Source: Polyodon spathula
Taxonomy: Eukaryota > Chordata > Actinopteri > Acipenseriformes > Polyodontidae
Direction of reading: 5' to 3'
Assembly: GCF_017654505.1 (NCBI RefSeq)
Contig: NC_054553.1
Location: 5,354,974 to 5,418,973 of the forward strand
Length of the DNA stretch: 64,000 bases
This document shows positions 36,777-47,242 of this stretch, piece by piece; the stretch's first letter is position 1; each line of letters starts with the position of its first letter. Under the pieces are notes generated by a model that did no database searches, was not told where the DNA came from, and saw only the letters and a program-made list of their open reading frames with translations. The position numbers and the translations under genes were made by a program.

Positions 36777-38717
36777 AGCTGTATAAAACATTAATAGGGG
36801 GTCTAATCAACAATGGCTGTTTCTTCAAAAACTAAATGATGCGGAATTAGGCTGGCAGATCCTGGGACAAGAAACTGATTTTTTTACAGTGTCAAGAAAG
36901 TCGCTCTGCAAAAGGAGTTAATAAATGTGTTGGCATGTTGTTGGGTTACAACTGCAACCCAGATTCCTGTCTAGATATCATACCAAAGATATTCAAGACT
37001 GATAAACCCAGTTGGTCACTTTATGCTTGCTGCTGTATCCAGCCCGCATTTTATTCTGATCCTGTAATGGGAAACAGCAAAGCCAGCAATGGTCCCTAAC
37101 TCCAGGCACTGTCTCTGAACCTTCTCTAGAAATTAAATGCCAAATCGTCTTTAAATTGCTTATCACGAGACCTGCATTCATACAGCCTCCAGTGTTTATC
37201 TGCAGGTATCAGTCAGTCAAACAAAAGTGCCAGTTTGGTGCAGGAGTCCTTTTAATCAAGACTGGACTGTTCACCTTTAAATGTTAAAAGTAGAAATTTA
37301 GAGAATAATACTAATGGTAATGATCATAAAAATATAAAATGTATCCAGGTAGCTAGATATGATGTCACATGACCTACATATCGCTGATCAAAACATTGCG
37401 TTTGGAGTGCCTAAAACAGTGTTAATCATATATGTGAGGATAAACATTTGTTTTGTTATGCATGTAACCTAAACATTGCGATTTTAGGTCCCGTAATAGA
37501 TCCCAATGACAAGAAGTAATTAATATGTACAATAGCACAAATTCATAATACAGGTAAGGCATGCTCAGGATGTTCTGCAAAATGGATTTTCATTGAATAC
37601 AGAAAGTGTGAACACTTTATAATTTTCCTAATGAAATTAATCTGGGTTTTGATACTAAGAAATGATTAGCCTAAATATGTTAGGGATGTAACCCAATGGC
37701 GTAGCCTCAAAAACACAGCTTAGTGTCAATATGTTTTTATTATATTTTGTTTTCTTAAATTATACATCAGCACATACTGAGTCACATATCTGATTAATCA
37801 TTACCAGATATATATATATGATTACTTAAGCTTTCAGTTCTCAGCATGATACTTTAGATTCTGGAGAGTATTCTACAAATACCAAACTCTAAGGAAAATG
37901 TGTTTGATGTCTTTAATAGAAAATAAGATATCTTTTTAGTTCACATTGGTCACATAAACTGTATTTAAGATGTTAATGAATTCAGCCCAAGCTCTCTGGC
38001 TTTCTAGGCCTGCACTGCTTTACACAACACTCCCTTTAAATTGATTTATAAAAAATGATGAGTCTGCAACACTGTTTGTATCTTTTGGATCATCCATCCT
38101 CATCATCTGCTCCACCCCCAACCCTAAAACAGTTCCTGCAGTGTGGCAGGACTTTGCCTTGCAGCTGGCCATGAGACTATGCAGCACTGCTGGCGGGCGC
38201 CTCTGTCTCTCTGTGCAAATTAGAAGGGACTTAATGAGTGGAAGGAAGCAGCAAAAACAGGAGGAAAGGTTACTTCTCCCTAAGAAGGGATCAATGGTTT
38301 GTATTCTTCACTTAACTGACCTTTACATGCACAATTAACATTTAAAGAAACTAACATTTTTAAGGTTGTTTTAAGGTAATTGCCGAGGTAGGCAATGATT
38401 GTTAAAGGTCTGTGAGTGGAGTTTTAGACTTTATATTTAAAGTTGCTTGAGGTATGTATACACGCATGCTGTGGCTTATCTAACTGACCCAGAGTGATGC
38501 ATTTAGAATTTTGATACTGGTACAGGAACACACAGGGCTGGCATTGAAGCCCATATCATCTGGTAAATAAACTTTTAACATAACGTGAGGATACAACTTT
38601 TCTGAAGGAATGAGCTGAGAAATAGTATTTGCCAATTGATTTAAATAGCCAATTGTATTACTTTTGGCTCAGCTTACCGCCACCACCCTCGTGCTGACTC
38701 GGGAGCGGAAAAGATGA

Positions 38718-39117
38718 ACACACGCTTTTTCTAAATAAACCTTTGCTTTGCAATTATCCATTGTCGATGTTGTGTCCTCAAAAAAATCAAGCAGGTTAGT
38801 TAGACAAGATCTCCCTTTCCTAAAACCATGCTGTTTGTCTCCCAGGATACTGTTACCATGAAGGTAATTTTCCATTTTGGATCTTATTGTAGTTTCCATA
38901 AGTTTACATATAATAGAAGTCGGGCTTATTGGTCTGTAGTTACCTGGTTTTGTTTTGTTTCCCTTTTTGTGGATCAGTATTGCATTTGCAATTCTCCAGT
39001 GTGTCGGTGTAACCCCTGTGTCAAGAGACTGTTGCATGGTCTTGGTTAGTGGTTTGTAAATAACTTTTCATTTCTTTGAGTACTGTTGGGAGGACCTCAT
39101 CCAGCCCATGGGATTTG
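38718..39117 (-). pseudogene. CR1-clade LINE, N-terminal RT fragment
   Basis: On the minus strand the translation runs GLDEVLPTVLKE, WRIANAILIHKKGNKTKPGN, YRPISPTSIICKLME and DKQHGFRKGRSCLTNLLDFF, the first blocks of a CR1 reverse transcriptase. This region is missing from the copy at 35730. A frameshift near 39040 separates the first block from the rest. Homology stops near 38720, where the expected YLDFQKAFD motif is degenerate. It is a separate insertion on the opposite strand, truncated at both ends. Confidence 0.88.
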
Positions 39118-40320
39118 TTTATTTATTTTTTGTACAGCAACCTTCTAAGTGCAACATTTAGTTTTTTCTTGTCCTAAAGATAATGTGCAGAGGCAATACA
39201 GTAGCTACTGAATTTTGATGTTTGTGAGGTCAACTAAAACCATACTGCCACCCATATATCTGTTAAGACAAAAATAGGCCATTTCAAAATTGCTACAGTA
39301 ATGTTAGCCCAAACATTGGATTGGATGCTGTAGGAAAAAAGTTTAGGCATTGTTTGGTCAAGGTGTCCATTGAAACTTTAAAACAGACTTGTATATTAAA
39401 CGAGTGAGCCTTTTTTTGTAATGAGTGCAGTCTTCTATCCTTCAAAACATCCAGGGAACTGGGAATACAGTGTTGCAGAGTTAAAATCACATTACACTGC
39501 CAGCCTCCACAGAGAATCACTCCTGTGTCAGCTCGTCTGCTTCCCTTTAAGGAGTACTTCTTAGCACTATATATTATTCAAACTTATAACAGCCACTCAG
39601 GGGAGAAATATGGGATGTACTGTGCAGGAATTCAGTAATCTGTATTTTGTATTCATTCCTCATTATGTTTTCTGGTAAAACCCTACAATCACCCCTCTGT
39701 TTATAACCAAAATAAACCCTTTTCTGTTGCAGAAGTCACCCTTTCCAAGCCCCCTATGATATATATATAAATAAGATTTTTTTTTTTTAAATGCAGTAGC
39801 ATTGAAGTGACAGCTCCTAAAGGTGTATAGATGAGAGGCACATTTATTACAATTGTTGAATGCACAGTCTCACCATTTAGGCTCTGCCCCCACAGGATCC
39901 ACAGCAAATCCCACCAGATATAGGACTGTTATACAATGTGTTTGACAGCAGCAGCAACACAGTCCTGGAGTAACAGTGTGCTGTATTACTCTGCCTCTGT
40001 ATGATTGGTTTTGTTTCCCTTTGCTCATTAGCGGCTCTTCAGTTCTAATAGTCTGCCATATATGCATACATAATTACCTAAAATATCTTCATAGAAGTAA
40101 GAACCAGCACCATCTGTTGAGCTTCCATTTTGGAGCAGGTTTTTTGAGCAAGCATTATTTTTCTTTGGCAATACACAGTGGACTAGGTGGCACTGACACT
40201 TATATACACTTTGGCTCTATCCACAATCAACTAGAAGTGAAGAACAGCGACTTAAAGGGTACATAAGGACCCTTTATTGTCTTAAATGTTTCTGTGTGTG
40301 CTGTTTTAATTATTTTTTTG

Positions 40321-40571
40321 TTTACATTTGACCACTTTTTTAAACTTTTAAATTGCATTCCCTGCCTCAAAATGGCTTCCCATGTACCTACATGGACCTC
40401 TCAGAACTACATTTCCCATCATCCTCCTGCTCACATGTAACTGAGATGGAATTACCAATGAGCAGGAGGATGATGGGAAATATAATTCTGAGAGGTCCAT
40501 GCGGGTACATGGGAAGCCATCTTAAGGGAACAGTGTGCAATTTAAAAGTTAAAAAAAGTGGTCAAAATGTG
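40321..40571. mobile_element. 251-bp hairpin (foldback) element
   Basis: Arms of about 110 bp (40321-40433 and 40459-40571) are reverse complements around a 25-base loop, with scattered mismatches. The arms carry AACTACATTTCCCATCATCC, close to the ZNF143/Staf-type ACTACAATTCCC motif, once in each orientation. The outer ends (TTTGACCACTTTTTTAAAC and complement) do not identify a superfamily, and no clear target duplication was seen. Confidence 0.7.
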
Positions 40572-41328
40572 GATGGTTTCACCAACCCCGTTGTACGTGA
40601 GAAATAAAGCACTCCAGCAACTTTTGAAATGAAAACAGAACGGTGCCTGTATATTTATTTTCTTCAAAAAACAGAAATAAAACAAAAAACTCCCTTTGGA
40701 GTACTAACTGTACTTTTGTAGAGGTCTAACTATAACCAGATGGCTAGTCCATTTACCGGTAATCACAAAAAAACGTTATTTGTTCTTTGTTTTCAACTCA
40801 CAATACACTGCCTGTTCCTCTTCAGACTCCCACACAAATAACCCAACTGAGGTCAATTGATTTGAAATTTTTGATCGGTTAATTTATGAGCATTATCTGT
40901 GCACATTTTAAATAAAGGTTATGATATTATAGTGGCTGTTCTACACAGTAATACTAAAAAAGTCAATAGAATCTATAAATAAATAAATAATAAGCCAATG
41001 GGAATTTGGTCTTCTTAAAAGCATTTTTATTATTTTTATTTTAGTAAATGTAACACATTTTCACAGATCATCGGTTGTTTGCATAACTACATACTTGGCT
41101 TCCTTCTTGTAGTTCTGAATCTAGTAGAACCAGATGCCCTGAAGAGATTAAGCCGTTTGGAATTCCCGTTGGTTAAACTCCCAATTATGTCCCGCCCCTG
41201 CCTCCTCATGATTGGACACCTGTAGAACAAGGGGCAGACCTTTGACTCTCACATTGGTTAAACCTTATGATTGGACGGCTGCGGAGAAAATCCAATCTTA
41301 TTGGTTGATTTTATTTTATGTACAAAAA

Positions 41329-41418
41329 TAGAACTGCACGATTACATTTAAAAAAAAAAAATAATCTGCGTTCAACGACGTAGTTGATTAATTGGTCTTA
41401 TTAATCAGAGCAGCCCTA
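41329..41418. mobile_element. Short hAT remnant next to exon C acceptor
   Basis: The left end TAGAACTGCACGATTA and the inverted right end TAGGGCTGCTCTGATTA resemble the TAGGGCTGCACGATTA terminus of common fish hAT elements. Only about 90 bp remains, with a poly-A stretch in the middle. No 8-bp duplication is evident. It ends 23 bp before the first base of exon C. Confidence 0.45.
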
Positions 41419-41441
41419 ATATATATTTATTTATTTTTCAG

Positions 41442-41543
41442 AACCTGATAAAGAACCTGCCGGAACAAAAGGAGCTGACTGCTTTAGCGGAGCTGAAGGA
41501 CGAGTACGAGGAGCTGTGTGAATCAGAGCAGTTTGGCATCGTG
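41442..41543 (+). CDS. DIAPH2: Diaphanous formin FH2 exon C (probable DIAPH2)
   Basis: This 102-bp exon has 34 codons, phase 0 at both ends: NLIKNLPEQKELTALAELKD followed by EYEELCESEQFGIV. This is the conserved stretch after the FH2 knob helices. AELKDEYEELCE is closer to DIAPH2 (AELKNEYDDLCE) than to DIAPH1 or DIAPH3 as remembered. The acceptor is TTTTTCAG and the donor is GTGAGT. The exon is bounded by repeats: a hAT remnant ends 23 bp upstream, and a tandem array begins within about 10 bp of the donor. Both splice sites still match consensus, so I infer the exon is used. Confidence 0.9.
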
Positions 41544-41550
41544 GTGAGTA

Positions 41551-42045
41551 TAGTGCAGTACAATGCTATTCAATACAGTATAGTACAGTACAATGCTATG
41601 CAATACAGTATAGTACCATGCTATGCAGTACAGTATAATACAGTACAATGCTATGCAGTATAGTACAGTACAGCGCTGTGCAATATAATACAGTACAATG
41701 CTATGCAGTGTAGTATAGTACAGTACAATGCTATGCAATACAGTATAGTACGATGCTATGCAGTACAGTATAATACAGTACAACGCTGTGCAGTATAGTA
41801 CAGTACAACGCTGTGCAATATAATACAGTACAATGCTATGCAGTATAGTATAGTACAGTACAATGCTATGCAATACAGTACAGTACAGTGCTATGCAGTA
41901 TAGTCTAATACAATGCTATGTAGCATAGTACAGTACAATGTTATACAGTACAATGCTATGCAGTACACTAGAATACAGTACAATGCTATGCAGTATAGTA
42001 CAGTAGAATGCAGTGCAGTGTAGTACAGTACATTACAGTGCAATG
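41551..42045. repeat. Pentamer-based tandem array beside exon C donor
   Basis: About 495 bp is built from CAGTA/TAGTA-type pentamers, interspersed with a recurring CAATGCTATGC segment and variants such as CAGCGCTGTGC. The spacing between recurrences is about 25-35 bases, which suggests higher-order units. The absence of stops in one minus frame gives a 116-codon Ile/Val/Leu/Tyr/Cys-rich artefact. Expansion or contraction could change the distance to the splice donor very little but could affect RNA folding. Confidence 0.9.
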
Positions 42046-43667
42046 CAGTACTCCACTCCCTAGTCTCTGGGAGATTGTCAACTGCCACTGAAAGAGAAAG
42101 GAAGAGGCGTTTCAGCTGTCTTGATTTTTTGCCCTCTCCCTCTGTGCTGTGACTGTATAATTTTCAATGCTGCATACAAATACAATCTGTTTCTTTAAAT
42201 CTTTATTAAAGATTGGAGAAAATCTGGAAATGAATAGCAGAACCATTAAGAAAAAAATACTGCCTGAGGGCCTTCTGCAGTATCAGCGCTATTCAATATA
42301 TAAAACGTCGTAGTGATGTATAATTAAAAGGCCAAGAATAAAAAGGGCATTTTTTATGACAAGTCAAACCTGGTAGCCTTGTTGTGACTGACAGCAACAA
42401 CGATTTTGATAAATAATAAAGAAGCAGAATCTGATTTTCATGCAGAGCATCATTAGGGGGTTTGGAGTTTAATACAACAGAGTTATCCGGTGCTCCAAAT
42501 GAATTTATGTAAGAGAATAACTTATGAAAAGGTGTTGTAATCATCGACTGGATTTGGGTAGCTGTTTTGAAATGAGACATTACAGCACTCAGTACTGTTG
42601 TTTGAACAGAAAAAAAACAAATTCAAGTGTAGCATGCACATGGTACCTAGGCAGAGTTATTGCAGTTGTTTAAATATAATACAGTAAAATGCTGCTAACA
42701 AAAAAATAAATAAACATTATCAACAATAAATACAGCAGCCCCTCTTGACTATAATCTGCATATAAATTCAAACATTGCGCATTCTCTTAGCGTTTTGTAT
42801 TCTCTTCTGGCTGTGCTGCCAGTTTGTCAGAAAATGAATGTAGCTACTTAGCAGCCCTGCTGGGACTGTGGACTATTATTGGTCATTTAAATGTAAAACA
42901 GAGGTGTACCAAACTATACGCACACAGGTTTTGCAATTCATTGTTTTTTTGTCCTTTCCTTTCGTTGCTTCATTCTTCTTTTTTTTTTTATATATATTGG
43001 TTATAAGGTACACAAAGTGCATTGTGACTATGAAGCAAACATAAAACAACAAAGGCTTTGGAGATTGACCTGTAATAATGTATCGGTTTCTTTTTAGCTC
43101 ATCATGTATCAGCCAAGTCAGTTTATCTTGAAATGTAGCTCTGGCTGCCGATTGTATCATAAGCATTAAAATATTGTGTCAGAATTAAAATAAATGTATT
43201 AGCATAAGATCTTTCAATTCCCGGTCGACAAAGAGTACCTCTGATATTTGTTAATTGTATAGTTTAGAGGTTTTATAACTCCTTTCACACAGTATCAGTG
43301 ACTAAGTTTATATACTACGTTACGTACTACGTTTCATAGCAAATGATGTATTAATATAAAGCCAACTCAGATATTTTATTAGAGTCAGAATATGGAAAGA
43401 TGGCCACAATTTCGCTAGAAAGCGTTTATGAGCTTAAAGCCTGTTTTTAAGTGATTGAGCAAAGAGTAAGTGGGTGTGATGTCAGGATTAAAAAAAAAAA
43501 AAAAACAGAGGAGAAGAAAGTATCAGAAGAAAGTACAAAGAATGGAAAGAGGGTAGAGTGGATCTTTTAGGTTGTTTCTTCTGAGCAGCTTAATACAGTT
43601 GTGGAGAGAGAAATATTAATTTCTGAGGTGCTCATTGAGTTTTATGAGGTCCTGACACTTCGTTATA

Positions 43668-43698
43668 TAGTGTGTGTGTGTGTGTGTATATATATATA
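43668..43698. repeat. (GT)n(AT)n microsatellite
   Basis: A short compound dinucleotide run. An A run also lies at 43490-43505. Confidence 0.9.
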
Positions 43699-44589
43699 GT
43701 ATAACAAAACAGGTTTCCTTTTAAAAAGCCTGTTGTTACAAGGTTGCTCTGAACCACTGTTGGTTTTAATTACAGGAGCGAGTATTTGTTTGTAAAAGCC
43801 TTTTAGAGCTGAATTTAGAATACAAGCCCTCACAAAGTAATTAAAAGGTAGTTTGTTTTTTTTTTTTTTCCCCAAGCCTTTGCTTTATTATCTTTATTAA
43901 TTTATTGATAGCCAGATCCTCTTGCTTTTGTGTAATGACCATTAGCTGTGATACAAACACGTTTTAACCAGGACAATATTCAGCCAGTCGTAAAGTCACC
44001 ACATAAACAGAACCACGTACATTCCCACTGGGGAAATAAGCCACATGTAGCAACTTTCCACAAAGGCTGTCATAAGCAGACCCCCTTTTTTAATATACTG
44101 CTGATCAAATAAAGAAATGAAAGGCACACAGTGCTATTTTGATAGACAACAAGCTCATAACAAGAATAAATCTCTTATATAATGTAATATCATGGCAAGT
44201 GTCCCAGTGTAGTCTCTGAGAGATGGATTATTCGACAAGCTGTACAACAGAACTGAAATTCTCTGTGCATTACACCTGACAAGGGAAGGGCCTGTAATAG
44301 TGTTTTTTTCTGGTTCTTTTTTATTTGATTTTTATCACTAAACTGGTTGAGGTAATAAAATTTAATTTTCTTTTATCCATATCCTTCAAGCTAGCCACAA
44401 TGACACAGGATTGAGGGCAGCAGTTTCTCGATATTAAAAGTGTTTTATTTGTAGACTTTCCATTTTGATTCCCATGCTAGTATGGACAGTTTAGGCATAT
44501 TTAGAGAATTTTTCTAGGACAGACAATCCAAACATTTTAATATAGGGCAACTACAGCAGTATTGCAAATCCCAAGTATTCTGACTCTGA

Positions 44590-45323
44590 TCTTTGCTCCC
44601 TGCTCCAGGGAGCCAAACCACGTGCGTTCTGGACCCCCTCTCCACTCACCTTTTCCAGGCTGTTGCCCCTGCTGTACTCCCTTTCATTTCCTCTCTTCTC
44701 AATACTTCTTTCCTCTCTGGTTGTTTCCCTTTTCTTGATCTGTCATCCCTCCAAAACTGCCGTCCTGTCTTCCTTCTCCCTTTCCTCTCCAATACCCTCG
44801 AGCGAGCAGTACATCACCACCTCTCTGCTTTCCTGTCAAAACATTCTCTGGTTGACACCCTCCCATCCGGTTTTTTCCTGGCGCACCTCCACTGAACCAT
44901 CACTAACTCTACTCTTGGCCTGTGCCACCTCCCTCTACCTTGTCCTAATTCTCCTCTAACTCTCTGCTGCCTTTGACACAGTTGACCACTTTATTCTCCT
45001 GTCCTCCCTCGCTGATCTGGGGCTCTCTGGCACTGCTCTTGCCTTGTTCTCCTCCTACCTCTCTGGTCACATGTACCACGTATCGTGGCATCGCTCACCG
45101 TCTGCTTCTTGCTGTCTTTTGACAGGTGTCACCCAAGACTGGTCCTTTCATCTCCTCTAAGTGTCTCTCAACCATCTCCTCTTGGATGCAATCGCATCAT
45201 CTTAAACTCAACCTCTCAAAATCAGACCTTATTTTCTTTCCCCCCTCTTTTATCCCACCACTGATCTCACTATCAATATTCCTCTTGAATCCACCACCCT
45301 CTCTCCCTCCTCATCCACCAAGA
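44590..45323 (+). pseudogene. L2-clade LINE ORF2 relic
   Basis: Decayed + strand frames show L2 reverse-transcriptase blocks: LLPAPGSQTTCVLDPLSTHL, then a SLLNTSFLSGCFP segment, then LLPFLSNTLERAVHHHLSAF, then a degenerate LD-SAAFDTVDH-like segment, and finally SSWMQSHHLKLNLSKSDLIF. Frameshifts and stops separate them, and the catalytic YADD block is missing from the expected place before the SSWMQSHHLK block. No activity is expected. The copy is interrupted or followed by a tRNA-type SINE head at 45324. Confidence 0.85.
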
Positions 45324-45425
45324 TGAGGTGGCAGTGTGGTCCAGTGGTTATAGTCCAGGGCTTGTAACCAGAAAGTCACCGGTTGACCGTCTGGATTGAG
45401 TTAAGTAGGGTACATCTCTGGGGTC
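45324..45425 (+). mobile_element. tRNA-derived SINE head
   Basis: GAGGTGGCAGTGTGGTCCAG starts a tRNA-like region. Box A is TGGTCCAGTGG (45337-45347), matching the pol III consensus. A degenerate box B, GGTTGACCGTCT, lies 33 bases downstream (45381-45392; consensus GGTTCRANNCY). The style matches fish SINEs with GTGGTCTAGTGGTTA heads. Whether the SINE body and tail are present is unclear. The box B changes make it unlikely to be transcribed or to be a tRNA gene. Confidence 0.65.
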
Positions 45426-46129
45426 TTCAAGTGGGCACCTTCCATCCGCGGTGTTTTGTCGACTAGCCCACGATCCCCCACTCAACTCCACCCAGCTTAC
45501 TTACATGTACATCAACGTTTGTTTCCTTCTATTGTGCTTGAGATCCCCAACCAGAATCTTTCAGTCTCAACCACAGCCAGTTGCTGCTTCTCTCTGCTGC
45601 TTCAGATAAGTTCTTCACTGTGCGACGCAACTCTTGGCCACTAAATCTGACGTCTCTGATTGTAAACCCAGACACTACAAGGCATGCTGATCCAGACCAC
45701 AAGACAATATCTGGTTGAAGGTTAATGGTGGCAATCTCAGGTGGAAAATAAGCTGTTATCCAACACGTGCCAGCATTTTCCAGTCTCTGGCAGCTTTCAG
45801 TTGTCCTGGGCAAGGATTAGTTTTACACCTTTTCTTGGCGGTTGCTCTCCTGGGTGGAGGAATGTTGTCTGTTTTGTATAATGTTTTGATGGAACTGATG
45901 GCAACTTATTGGTCATGTTACTCTTGTCTTCCAGTGCTAAGGCCAAAGATCACAGCACCTGGTCATGGTGCCAAGTAAACCATTATTGGCTAAGACCCAC
46001 CTTACATCCTGTCAAAATGTGCCTTAATGTTGCAGGTGATGAATACAAAGGACATGAGGGATCCTCACCTACCCAGAGGTTTAGGTTTTTGTGGTGATAG
46101 GAGAACATCATATGTTGACCGTTTGAGGA

Positions 46130-46572
46130 AACTGATCCTGCTTTGTTCCATTGAACTGCTCTTTAGTTTGCCGTATTCTACTACTGCTCTTAATTATAAC
46201 TATTTCCTGTATCTTGCACTTGATTTTACTCTTATAGATATCCATATTCACATTTTTGTAATTGCTTTTATTTTAAATCGTTCTTATCCATTTATCATAC
46301 TTACTACGTGCTCTTAATGGAATTTACTCTTACAAGCAAACATTTTTACTGTAAGTGTAACTGCTTGTAGTCGAATTAAATGTAAATACTTATTGTAGTC
46401 TTTATTTTACTGTTATTTTGAATTCGATCTTATTTTCTGTTGATTTTACTGCACTTTATAACTGCTTGTATCTCTAATATGATATTCTGTTCTCATACTT
46501 TGTGTTGTGATATCTTGTAAGAACTGTAAGTTGTCTGATAAGGGTCTGTTAAGAAATAATAATATTAATAAG
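46130..46572 (+). mobile_element. L2-type LINE 3' untranslated region and tail
   Basis: An AT-rich stretch ends with TTGTCTGATAAGGGTCTGTT followed by AAGAAATAATAATATTAATA. This is a diverged form of the L2 3' end (CCTGGATAAGGGCGTCTGCTAAGAAATAA). It probably belongs to the same insertion as the ORF2 relic at 44590, with later insertions between. It could instead be the tail of the SINE at 45324, since some SINEs share the L2 tail. The 5' boundary is approximate. Confidence 0.6.
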
Positions 46573-46921
46573 TCTTCTGTTGGTTCAATAGTATACTGCT
46601 GTTATAGCAATCCTGGCCAGAAAAGAGTAAACCTCTAACTTAAAAGAAAAAAGTGTATATATAAATTATTTGCAATGATTATTCGTCTACTTGGGATACA
46701 TTGTCATTTTTTATTCTTCAAGTTGCATACATACAGTAATAGTTATTGATTTCCTTTACATTTCTATTTTCCCCACAGTTTCATTTCTCGTCTTAGTCAT
46801 TTAATGTCTAACACCCATTTGAGAGACGGCATCTTATTCTCTCGCTTAGTCTTTGACTTTTATTTTATTATTATTATATATAAATACCCTTTGTTTGCTG
46901 ATGCTGCCTTGACATCACTGA

Positions 46922-47242
<321 letters not shown>

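Noticed and set aside
41523..41873. A 116-codon open frame on the minus strand beside exon C (and 41891-42088)
   Set aside because: It is a by-product of the pentamer-based tandem array, which lacks stops in that frame. The composition is a monotone of Ile/Val/Leu/Tyr/Cys.
45324..45395. A possible tRNA gene
   Set aside because: Box A is good, but box B is degenerate, no cloverleaf closes, and it is embedded in LINE-like sequence; a SINE head explains it better.
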